Assembly (NCBI GenBank): GCA_947167515.1
Contig: CAMVIM010000005.1
Location: 1 to 64,000, forward strand
From: an uncultured Prevotellaceae bacterium
Lineage (GTDB): Bacteria; Bacteroidota; Bacteroidia; Bacteroidales; Bacteroidaceae
Length of the DNA: 64,000 nucleotides
Direction of reading: 5' to 3'
This document shows, one piece after another, positions 50,920-58,584 of this stretch (the stretch's first letter is position 1; each line of letters starts with the position of its first letter). The notes under the pieces are model-generated. The model worked only from the letters and a program-made list of their open reading frames with translations. It did not search any database and was not told the DNA's origin. The translations under genes and the position numbers were made by a program.

Positions 50920-51495
50920 ATGAAACCGATATATCAGTCTTTTATTCAGGAAGTAAGCACACTGGATAGTGCTGCAGAATATCGAACAGACCATGTGGAA
51001 TTCTCTTATCTTGGTTATAGGTTCCATGTTGTGTTAGAAGATGAGGAAACGGATTTGCTGCGGATTTCAGCTAATGTGCTTTCAACGAACACAAGAGTGA
51101 AGGAGTGGATTGCCGTTCTCTTTGAAAGTGAGGGTACCAAGTGTTCCCCTACATTTGTTTATGATGTAAGGAAGGAAAAAGGGGGTGTCCAATTAGATGC
51201 GGCAATCAGTTTTTTGTTTTTGTTTTCTCATGAGATAAATAATAAGGCTTTGTATTTGAAAGAGTATGTAATGGGAGAAATCCAAGGGAAATTGGATTTG
51301 TTGTATGACGGATTTAGTTTTTCTTATGATAAGGCTTTTGACCCAGCCTTGATGGAGAAAGGTAACAGGGAAGATTTGTTGCAAAAAGACTTCATCCCAA
51401 CCTATTATAAAGAGGCATTGGTCAAAGACGAGGAATTCAAAAGAACTCATCCGCAACCAGAAAAGAAGAGGCATAGATTATTTCCTTGGTGGTAA
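50920..51495 (+). CDS. Hypothetical protein, paralogue of the preceding gene
   Basis: A 191-aa protein with YRTDHVEFSYLGYRFHVVLEDEETDLLRI, parallel to the DHIEFSYP segment of 50440-50907. The C-terminus is basic (KKRHRLFPWW). It follows the paralogue by 12 bases. Function unknown. Confidence 0.6.
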   Translation: MKPIYQSFIQEVSTLDSAAEYRTDHVEFSYLGYRFHVVLEDEETDLLRISANVLSTNTRVKEWIAVLFESEGTKCSPTFVYDVRKEKGGVQLDAAISFLFLFSHEINNKALYLKEYVMGEIQGKLDLLYDGFSFSYDKAFDPALMEKGNREDLLQKDFIPTYYKEALVKDEEFKRTHPQPEKKRHRLFPWW

Positions 51496-51522
51496 ATAAA
51501 GTAATAGAAAGGAGAACTTATT

Positions 51523-52137
51523 ATGATGATAGGATTTTCACGGGTGTTAACCTGCCCGTTTTGTGGCACAAAGAAAGATGTGATGTCATTGATGTCAGGA
51601 AACACTTTTGGTGCCCGTTTGTGGTCAGACAAGAAGGAATGGGCACCGATGTGCCCCGAGGTGTCATGGGTGCAGAAATGCCCTCAATGTGGTAAGTACT
51701 ATTTCCCGTCGAGGCAGGAGTATGTGCGTTCGGACAGCACGATGTCTTCTGATCTTGGTGGACTCTCTTTGCAAGAGGCCAAAGAGGCTCTTGAACAACT
51801 CACAAAGGATGGATTTGAGAGTATGAAGGAAGAAGCAATGGTTAGATTGCTGTTCTTCCAGACCTATAACGACAAATATTTGCGATACGAGGATAAATCT
51901 CAAGAAATTCTTTCAGAAGACCGTGCCCTGTTTGTGGAATGTGGATTGTGGTTGGTTGACCATTATGCAGAAGATGAAGTGTTAAAGGCTGAGTTTTATC
52001 GTGAAATAGGAGAAATGGATAAGGCGAGGTCTATCTTGGAGGCTGCGGAGATGAAGGATGATTTCCACAAAGAACTGGCTGAGAAAATCAAGGAAAGAAT
52101 CGAAAAGGGAGAATCTCAAGTGTTTCAAGTGTATTAA
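51523..52137 (+). CDS. Hypothetical zinc-ribbon protein
   Basis: A 204-aa protein with two CxxC pairs, LTCPFCGTKKDVM (about 10) and KCPQCGKYYFPSRQE (about 52), forming a likely zinc ribbon. A helical, TPR-like C-terminal half follows (FYREIGEMDKARSILEAAEM). I recall similar proteins in Bacteroides and Prevotella genomes, of unknown function. Two adjacent ATGs (51523 and 51526) are possible starts. Confidence 0.68.
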   Translation: MMIGFSRVLTCPFCGTKKDVMSLMSGNTFGARLWSDKKEWAPMCPEVSWVQKCPQCGKYYFPSRQEYVRSDSTMSSDLGGLSLQEAKEALEQLTKDGFESMKEEAMVRLLFFQTYNDKYLRYEDKSQEILSEDRALFVECGLWLVDHYAEDEVLKAEFYREIGEMDKARSILEAAEMKDDFHKELAEKIKERIEKGESQVFQVY

Positions 52138-52157
52138 GAACGATAAAAAGAAAAAAG

Positions 52158-54218
52158 ATGAAAAAGAATATTTTACTAACGCTTATGTTGAGCATTTGTT
52201 TGTCAACCACTCTGTTGGCACAAAAGCCCAATCAGTACAAGGAAAGTTATAACTACAAGAGGGCGAAGGAACTCTTGGAGAATGATGGCGACAAGCAGGA
52301 GGCAATGGACTTCTTGCAAAAGGAGGTGGCGGAGCATCCGAAGAATGGGTATGCGTATTATTGGATGGGGAGTGTGTATGAGGAAGATTGCAGATATGGA
52401 GAGGCGTTGGAAGTGACGAACAAGGCGATTCCTTTGCTGCAGAAAGATAAGGCGTGGATTTCGTATGCTTATCGGAGGCGGGCAAGGATTCATCAGGCTT
52501 TGGAAGAGGAACAGGAGGCGTTGAAGGACTGGGCACTTTCGCTGAAGGCAAATCCGAAAGACACGCAGACGTTCAGTGACAGGGCTGAATATTATTACCG
52601 GAAGGGAATGTATGCGGAGTCTGATGCTGACTATGACAAGATTTGTACGTATGACCCGAATAATTCGTATGGATATATGGGCAAAGGGCGCAATGCCTTG
52701 TATGGCGGGAAATATAAGGAGGCACAGGATTTGTTTTCTTATGGCATCAAGTTGGATTCTTCTTCCTCGCAGTCATACGCTTTCCGTGCGGAAGCTTACA
52801 TGAAGCAAGGCATGATGAAGGATTGCATAGATGACATCATTAAGGCACTTGATATGGATATGAATGACAAGGCGTATGCGCTGATGTGTAAGATTGAGGG
52901 ACCCGCCATCAACACGCTGTTGGCAAAATTGAAGATTCAACAGAACAAGCAACCCAATGAGGCGGTTTGGCCATATTATGTGGGAATAGTGCTTGAAGGG
53001 TCTGGAAAACACATGAAAGCGATAGATGCCTACAAGGAGTCCCTGAAGATCAATCAAAATGATGTCCCGTATGGACAGATTGCGAGGTGTTACGATGAAT
53101 TGGGGTATTTTGAATTGGCTTTGGAGAGTGTCGGTAAGGCAATAGAACTTGACCCAGAGGATGAAGATTATCTGGCTCAAAAAGCGGACTTGCTGTATGA
53201 CATGGGACGGTTTGATGAGGCTATAGCTGCATACGGTGAATATATCCGACTGGTTCCTGAATTTTGTGGGGGCTATTATCGCCGTGCATTCATGAAAGAT
53301 AATGTAGGCGATGTGGATGGTGCCATAGATGATTATTCGATAGCGATTGCTCTGGATCCTAGTTATGCGTATTCTTATCTGGGACGGGCCGATATGTATA
53401 TGTTGAAGGGTGACAAAGAGGCTGCGATGAATGATTACAGGATGGTGGTGAAGCTTGACACGGTGATATCGGAGAATAATTGTGCGCAGTATGCATATGT
53501 GGGATTGGGAGAATATGAGAAGGCGAAAGAGATGGTTGATTCCATTTTGGCGAAATCTTCAAGTTCGGGCAATCTATATGATGCAGCTTGTTTGTACGCA
53601 CGAATGGGGGAGAAGGAGGCTTCTCTTGATTTTCTGAAGAGATCTTTCGAAATGGGTTACAGGCGTTTTGCCCACATCGAAAAGGATGATGACTTGGATT
53701 CCATTCGTGAGATGGACGGCTTTAAGGCATTGTTGCAAGAATATGAGAAGAAGTATGAAGAGGAGTTGAGGGGGAAGAGAGGGGAGGAAGGTGTGCCTGT
53801 GAAGCGAGAAGAAGTGACGAGTGAGATTCCTTTCACGGTGGAGGGTGGTAACTGCTATGTGAAGTGTCAAATCAATGACTTGCCGATGCGGTTTGTTTTT
53901 GATACTGGCGCTTCGGATGTTTCCCTCTCGATGGTGGAGGCTTCGTTCATGATGAAGAATGGGTATCTGTCGGACAAGGATGTCATTGGTAGTGCAAAGT
54001 ACTCCGATGCAATCGGCAATGTGAGTGAAGGAACGGTCATCAATCTGCGCAAGGTGCAGTTTGGTGATGTGGAGTTGGACAACGTGAAGGCAAGTGTGGT
54101 GAGGAATCAGAAAGCCCCCCTCTTGTTGGGACAGACGGTGCTTTCTCGCATTGGAAAGATTGAGATTGACAACCAGCAGAAGGTGATTAAGGTGAGGTAC
54201 ATGAAGGAAGTGAGATAG
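52158..54218 (+). CDS. Exported TPR protein with C-terminal retropepsin-like domain
   Basis: A 686-aa protein with a signal peptide (ending TTLLAQ). About twelve TPR-type repeats follow (for example YGQIARCYDELGYFELALESVGKAIELDPED). The C-terminal domain of about 130 residues has the hallmarks of single-chain retroviral-type aspartic proteases: MRFVFDTGASDVSLS with the catalytic Asp582, and the hydrophobic-hydrophobic-Gly motif APLLLGQTVLSRIGKIEID. Such domains act as dimers. It is predicted periplasmic and is the third protease-like protein in the island. Confidence 0.85.
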   Translation: MKKNILLTLMLSICLSTTLLAQKPNQYKESYNYKRAKELLENDGDKQEAMDFLQKEVAEHPKNGYAYYWMGSVYEEDCRYGEALEVTNKAIPLLQKDKAWISYAYRRRARIHQALEEEQEALKDWALSLKANPKDTQTFSDRAEYYYRKGMYAESDADYDKICTYDPNNSYGYMGKGRNALYGGKYKEAQDLFSYGIKLDSSSSQSYAFRAEAYMKQGMMKDCIDDIIKALDMDMNDKAYALMCKIEGPAINTLLAKLKIQQNKQPNEAVWPYYVGIVLEGSGKHMKAIDAYKESLKINQNDVPYGQIARCYDELGYFELALESVGKAIELDPEDEDYLAQKADLLYDMGRFDEAIAAYGEYIRLVPEFCGGYYRRAFMKDNVGDVDGAIDDYSIAIALDPSYAYSYLGRADMYMLKGDKEAAMNDYRMVVKLDTVISENNCAQYAYVGLGEYEKAKEMVDSILAKSSSSGNLYDAACLYARMGEKEASLDFLKRSFEMGYRRFAHIEKDDDLDSIREMDGFKALLQEYEKKYEEELRGKRGEEGVPVKREEVTSEIPFTVEGGNCYVKCQINDLPMRFVFDTGASDVSLSMVEASFMMKNGYLSDKDVIGSAKYSDAIGNVSEGTVINLRKVQFGDVELDNVKASVVRNQKAPLLLGQTVLSRIGKIEIDNQQKVIKVRYMKEVR

Positions 54219-54258
54219 AACGAACTATTGGAAGGTCACTTTTAAATTAAAGATTGAT

Positions 54259-54915
54259 ATGGAAAAGGTCGTTTCAATCATTTTAATTGTCATCATTATG
54301 GCATTTGCAATATGGTGGCTTATTCGTTCCTGGACCGAGCCATTGGTTCCACCTCGAAAAAAGAAGGAACCTCAGATTGATGAAGTAGAGGATAAGGCGG
54401 TTGAATTGTCTAATGAAACGAGCACGTCCGAACAAATAATTGAAGAAGATATGGAACAGATGAACATCACATTGCCTGATACGACCACTCGCACGTCGTT
54501 GATGGTGGCATTGCGCAAGCTAAATTTGCAGTATGATTTTGACGAAGATCAGCAATTTCTAGTTACTTACCAAGGCGAATGTTTCCGGATAATAGCGGAG
54601 AATGAACATGCATGGATACATATACAAGATTGTTGGTGGTATCGGGAATCATTGGATGACATCGACAATTTGGCGTTACTTCATCGTGCTGTGAATGAGT
54701 GTAACATTCGCGATGTGAACAAGATTGTCTATACATATAATAAGGAAGAACGAGAGATTGGACTTCATATTTTACGAGACATCATTTGGTTGCCGCAGAT
54801 ACCCGATTCTGACCAGTATTTGCAGACAACATTCGACACGATGCTCAGAAGCCACCATTTCTTTTTCCGCATGATGGAGAATCTAAGGAAGGAAGAGTTT
54901 GCAAGGAATCATTAG
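54259..54915 (+). CDS. Membrane-anchored YbjN-like protein
   Basis: A 218-aa protein with an N-terminal membrane helix (about 4-24), an acidic linker, then a C-terminal domain. TSLMVALRKLNLQYDFDEDQQFLVTYQGECFRIIAENEHAWIHIQD and a long final helix give the YbjN/type III chaperone-like pattern. It is the last gene of the operon. Function unknown. Confidence 0.65.
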   Translation: MEKVVSIILIVIIMAFAIWWLIRSWTEPLVPPRKKKEPQIDEVEDKAVELSNETSTSEQIIEEDMEQMNITLPDTTTRTSLMVALRKLNLQYDFDEDQQFLVTYQGECFRIIAENEHAWIHIQDCWWYRESLDDIDNLALLHRAVNECNIRDVNKIVYTYNKEEREIGLHILRDIIWLPQIPDSDQYLQTTFDTMLRSHHFFFRMMENLRKEEFARNH

Positions 54916-54948
54916 GAGAGTTAAGGGAAGTAGCGTGGATATGTAAAA

Positions 54949-55068
54949 GATTCAGAGGGCGAGAGTGGCAAGGTGAGTGTGAACACTCGCTTTGCTGATG
55001 AGAATGTGTGGCTGATGCAAGCGCAATTAGCTGAGATATACCAGACTACACAGGAGAATATATTATAG
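54949..55068 (+). pseudogene. Remnant of a RhuM-family gene
   Basis: An in-frame stretch without start codon reads SGKVSVNTRFADENVWLMQAQLAEIYQTTQENI and stops. It matches the N-terminal WLTQ.QMAELF block of RhuM-family proteins, which usually have over 300 residues. Only 39 codons remain. It lies at the right edge of the AT-rich island. Confidence 0.6.
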
Positions 55069-55137
55069 AAAACGGCTTAGGAAAGGAAGTTTAAAAACTA
55101 TGAGACTATGAGAAAGATTTTAAAAATCTGTTTGTTA

Positions 55138-56196
55138 TCACTTCCTTAGTAGTGTCTTTTCGACATGGGATTTTATTTCTTGTCCTTCTGATGCTGAAAG
55201 TGCGCCTCCACTTTCTTGGCTAATGTGTCTGTCAGAAAGGTAATGGTCCCTTTGACTGGCGTAGCTTCTTGTGGGGTCTTCTGAGTAGGCGTTGTCTGCA
55301 CTGTGAAACCGGCTTCTTTCATACGTTGGTCGACAAGATTGTCCAACCAGTCCTTTAAGCTTTCCTTCTTTTCCATGGGTGAATACGCTGATTATTTTAC
55401 GGGTCCAGTTATCTGCTAATGTCTTGAACTCCTCTACGGTTGCTTGATTGCCCAATTTCCAGGTGGGCATGGAGAAGTATATCTCATTTTCTGTGATGGT
55501 GGCATCAAGAGGCAGGTCTTCTGTACTTTCTCTGTTGAAGACGTCCTGCACGATAGCCATCTCTTGTTGTGTGAGTGTTCTGCTAAAAGGGATATGAATG
55601 AATAGGGTGCATTCATTGTGAAGCAACTTCTCATCTGTCACCTCGGATGCGTCCATCTCTCCCAGATTCTCAATGAAGGCGTCTTGTCTGGCTGCCTCTG
55701 CCACATAGCTGATGGCCAAAAGCGCTCTGTTGTAGGCATCTTGCGTGGGGGCTTGCACGCTCACCTTGAAACTGTACTCCTCGCCTCCCAACCAGGCTCC
55801 TCCTGCTTCTTCCAGGGAGAAGGTGGCTCCGGTCTTCTTGGTGACTTCTTTCAAGATGCGCCGCATTTCGGCATTTCTCTTGTTGTAAATCTTCTTCAGG
55901 GTCTTCCCCGCTTTTCGGAGTTGCTTCGGGGTTGAATCGGGATTCCTGAGCGTTTCCTTTGCTCGTCTGTAGGCTTTCTCATCTGCGGCATCCAGTGTCC
56001 CAAGCCTTCCGCTTGCATTTTGTGTGATGCTGACGGTGCTGAGAACCTCCTCTTCATCATGAAAAGGAGGTTCCTGCTGACTGATTGTGACAGTGGTTGG
56101 GGAGGGGGTGTGAATGACAGGGGGAATGTTATAGATCAACACTGCCGCTTTTGCCAGGAGTGCTATAAGCAGTGTCTGCATCAATGCTGTCATCAT
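55138..56196 (-). CDS. Hypothetical membrane-anchored protein downstream of panD
   Basis: A 352-aa frame (start at 56196, MMTALMQTLLIALLAK; the frame to 56313 overlaps panD). It has an N-terminal membrane helix, a helical Lys/Arg-rich part (RRAKETLRNPDSTPKQLRKAGKTLKKIYNKRN), and a domain with FKVSVQAPTQDAYNRALLAISYVAEAARQ. After about residue 274 (FTHGKEGK) the sequence becomes Ser/Arg/His-rich and unnatural, whereas the +1 frame (55376-55173) looks like a real protein end. So either the true product is frameshifted there or a second gene overlaps. Family unknown. It lies 10 bases after panD. Confidence 0.5.
   Translation of the reverse strand: MMTALMQTLLIALLAKAAVLIYNIPPVIHTPSPTTVTISQQEPPFHDEEEVLSTVSITQNASGRLGTLDAADEKAYRRAKETLRNPDSTPKQLRKAGKTLKKIYNKRNAEMRRILKEVTKKTGATFSLEEAGGAWLGGEEYSFKVSVQAPTQDAYNRALLAISYVAEAARQDAFIENLGEMDASEVTDEKLLHNECTLFIHIPFSRTLTQQEMAIVQDVFNRESTEDLPLDATITENEIYFSMPTWKLGNQATVEEFKTLADNWTRKIISVFTHGKEGKLKGLVGQSCRPTYERSRFHSADNAYSEDPTRSYASQRDHYLSDRHISQESGGALSASEGQEIKSHVEKTLLRK
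55173..55376 (-). CDS. Overlapping small ORF or frameshifted C-terminus
   Basis: A 67-residue frame, MEKKESLKDWLDNLVDQRMKEAGFTVQTTPTQKTPQEATP... ending FQHQKDKK, in a different frame within the 3' part of the gene at 55138-56196. Its composition is typical of a real protein. The switch falls at a purine-rich GGAAAAGAAGGAAAG. It is either a separate gene or the genuine C-terminus after a one-base shift. Confidence 0.5.
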   Translation of the reverse strand: MEKKESLKDWLDNLVDQRMKEAGFTVQTTPTQKTPQEATPVKGTITFLTDTLAKKVEAHFQHQKDKK

Positions 56197-56206
56197 TACG
56201 TTCTTT

Positions 56207-56557
56207 TCACAGAATTTTGTTGGTGTTCTGGTCGGGGAAGGCAACTTTGGGAGTGAAGGTCTTGGCTTCCTCGAAGTCCATGAGGGCATAGGACATGATG
56301 ATGACGATGTCACCTACCTGCACTTTGCGAGCTGCAGCACCATTGAGGCATACGCAGCCACTGCCACGTTCGCCCTTGATGACATAGGTGTCAAAGCGTT
56401 CGCCGTTGTTGTTGTTGACGACATAGACACGTTCGCCAGCAATGAGACCAACGGCATCCATCAGGTCTTCGTCGATGGTGATGCTGCCCATGTAGTTGAG
56501 GTTGGCTTCTGTCACCTTGACGCAATGCAACTTCGATTTCAGTACTTCAATCTGCAT
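56207..56557 (-). CDS. panD: Aspartate 1-decarboxylase
   Basis: Makes beta-alanine for pantothenate. The 116-aa proenzyme has the self-cleavage site in NYMGSITID (between Gly24 and Ser25, which becomes the pyruvoyl group), [11 protein letters not shown] and [21 protein letters not shown]. Cytoplasmic. It follows panC by 9 bases. Confidence 0.97.
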   Translation of the reverse strand: MQIEVLKSKLHCVKVTEANLNYMGSITIDEDLMDAVGLIAGERVYVVNNNNGERFDTYVIKGERGSGCVCLNGAAARKVQVGDIVIIMSYALMDFEEAKTFTPKVAFPDQNTNKIL

Positions 56558-56566
56558 GTCCCTCTG

Positions 56567-57436
56567 TTATTTATAGTTGATGTTGTCGATGAGTCGGATA
56601 GGAGTGGCACCGCAGAAGACGGTGATACAACCCTGGATATGCTCGGCATCGTCCCATGAGGCGACGCTTTCGAGCGTGAGGGCATTGACGATGTCGTAAT
56701 ACTGCACCTCAAGACCCTCTACGGCATTGATTTCCTCAATGGCAAATTGCTTGGTCTCCTCCACCGTGTGTGTCTTGCTGTATTCCACACTGGCTTTCAG
56801 CGCCTTGTAGATGTTCGGGGCAATGGCTCTTTCGTTGTCAGCCAGCAAGGTGTTGCGGCTGGAGAGTGCCAAGCCGTCTTCCTCTCTGACGATGGGGCAG
56901 GGGCAAATATCAAGTCGCTTTGCCCATTCAGCATCCTGTGCCACATAGTCAGCCACCATCGCCTTGATGACAGCAATCTGCTGGAAGTCCTTCTCGCCGA
57001 AATAAGCTCTGTCTGGCTCCACAAACATGAACAGTTTGCTCACAATCTGGCACACCCCATTGAAGTGACCAGGACGGAACGCACCTTCCATCACCGTATC
57101 CGTAGGAGGGTAGGAGAATGTGCGTGTATCTGGCTCAGGGTATACTTCTTCCACACTTGGAGCAAATACGTAATCAGCACCGATGCTTTCCAGCAAGGCG
57201 CAGTCGGCCTCCAACGTGCGGGGGTATGCCTGCAAATCTTTCTTGTCGTTGAATTGGGTGGGATTGACGAACACGCTCACTACCGTGGCATCATTCTCCT
57301 TCACACTTCTGCTCACCAGAGATGCGTGTCCTGCATGGAGCGCGCCCATCGTTGGCACGAGTCCAACGGTCTTGTTATCACTTCTCAGGGCAGAAACCTT
57401 GGCCTTGAGTTCCTTTACTGAATTGATAATTTCCAT
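56567..57436 (-). CDS. panC: Pantothenate synthetase
   Basis: Joins pantoate and beta-alanine using ATP. The 289-aa protein has the HIGH-like [37 protein letters not shown] and the KMSKS-like ALSSRNTLL. Cytoplasmic. First gene of the panC-panD operon. Its leader holds an imperfect hairpin between two 13-bp direct repeats (57451-57532). Confidence 0.97.
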   Translation of the reverse strand: MEIINSVKELKAKVSALRSDNKTVGLVPTMGALHAGHASLVSRSVKENDATVVSVFVNPTQFNDKKDLQAYPRTLEADCALLESIGADYVFAPSVEEVYPEPDTRTFSYPPTDTVMEGAFRPGHFNGVCQIVSKLFMFVEPDRAYFGEKDFQQIAVIKAMVADYVAQDAEWAKRLDICPCPIVREEDGLALSSRNTLLADNERAIAPNIYKALKASVEYSKTHTVEETKQFAIEEINAVEGLEVQYYDIVNALTLESVASWDDAEHIQGCITVFCGATPIRLIDNINYK

Positions 57437-57450
57437 TACTTCAATATGTA

Positions 57451-57532
57451 AATCGGGTGCAAGCCGAATGCAGAGCTAAGCTTGCTTAAGCTATGCTGAG
57501 GCGCAGCCCTGATTATTTAAATCGGGTGCAAA
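57451..57532. repeat. 13-bp direct repeats flanking a 56-bp insert in the panC leader
   Basis: AAATCGGGTGCAA occurs at 57451-57463 and 57520-57532. Between them GCCGAATGCAGAGC...GCTGAGGCGCAGCC contains the semi-palindrome AGCTAAGCTTGCTTAAGCT. It looks like a small dispersed element with target-site-like repeats. Confidence 0.7.
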
Positions 57533-57537
57533 GGTAC
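57530..57537 (-). promoter_or_regulatory. -7 element for panC-panD
   Basis: TACCTTTG on the minus strand, overlapping the right direct repeat. It would give a leader of about 85 bases that includes the inserted element. Confidence 0.45.
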
Positions 57538-57956
57538 GAAAAAATCGATTAAGTAAGCGAAAAGAATGCTTGTTTTCTTTTTCGAACGTGAGAATTTTAT
57601 CTAATAAGTGAGGGAACAACCAAATTTTATTTGAGTTTTTCCGAACGCAACATGGATAATGAGTGGTGCAACGCACCTTCGGCGTAGTCAACGGTGGTGA
57701 AAACCGAGCGAAGAACAAAATAAAAAAACGAATCCCTCTTTTTTGACCTTTTCACACCCCAATTTCACCTTCCGTACTCAAATGTTATTGTTTTTCACCC
57801 AAAGGAGTGTTCCTCCAGAGTGCCCAGTTGGAACGAAAAGGGGGAAAATGGAGGAAAACACCCCCAAAACGACACTCAACTGACCAGAAAGTATGACCAT
57901 CCGTCCAGATGGAAGCCCAAAATGATTCGTTGCTTTCGTTTTTTGTTTCGTTTGGG
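57538..57956. other. Gene-free region
   Basis: No gene is supported. Short frames here lack family resemblance. It separates the divergent panC operon and the reductase gene. Confidence 0.5.
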
Positions 57957-57987
57957 TTTTGTTATATAAAAAAAAGTTGTATCTTTG
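57957..57987 (+). promoter_or_regulatory. Promoter of the flavodoxin-like reductase
   Basis: TTTTG (57957-57961), 18 bases, TATCTTTG (57980-57987), then the gene 54 bases on. Confidence 0.55.
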
Positions 57988-58041
57988 CCCCGTAACTGTA
58001 CGGATGGCAGTGAGTATCAATAAAAACAAATACTATTAATT

Positions 58042-58560
58042 ATGAGTAAGATTCTGATTTTACAAGGCTCTCCGAGAGCCAATGGAAACACCGCTTGGAT
58101 GGCGGAAGAGTACAAGAAGGCTGCTGAGGCAGCAGGTCATGAGGTGACGCTGGTGAACGTGTCGCGCAAGAAGATTGCAGGCTGTATGGCTTGTGGGTAT
58201 TGTCGTGGGAATGGCAATGGCGCCTGCATCCAGAAGGATGACATGCAGGAACTCTATCCGCTGATGAACGAGGCAGAGGTGCTGGTGCTGGCTGCGCCCA
58301 TCTACTATTTCACCCTCTGCGCCCAGATTCAGGCCCCCGTCCAGCGCATGTACTGCGTGAACAAGCCCGCCAACGTCAAGAAGATGGCGCTGCTGATGTC
58401 ATCCTATTCGCCCAATGTTTATGACGGAGCCACAGCCGAGTTCCGTGACATCTGCAACTACTGGCAAGTTGAGAACATGGGTTTTGTTTCTGCCAAGAAT
58501 GATGAGCAGAAGACGGAGGAGACCAAGCAGAAAGTGATTGCACTGGCAGGGAAAGTGTAA
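58042..58560 (+). CDS. Flavodoxin-family NAD(P)H-dependent reductase
   Basis: A 172-aa flavoprotein of the iron-sulfur-flavoprotein/NADPH-FMN reductase type. The FMN phosphate loop is LQGSPRANGNT (residues 7-17), and APIYYFTLCAQ holds the flavin ring. CMACGYCRGNGNGAC is a Cys cluster seen in this family, where it may bind iron-sulfur or form disulfides. Cytoplasmic. Substrate unknown. It is followed closely by the GH30 gene. Confidence 0.85.
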   Translation: MSKILILQGSPRANGNTAWMAEEYKKAAEAAGHEVTLVNVSRKKIAGCMACGYCRGNGNGACIQKDDMQELYPLMNEAEVLVLAAPIYYFTLCAQIQAPVQRMYCVNKPANVKKMALLMSSYSPNVYDGATAEFRDICNYWQVENMGFVSAKNDEQKTEETKQKVIALAGKV

Positions 58561-58584
58561 GTGGGGTGCAATAACTTTGATGAG

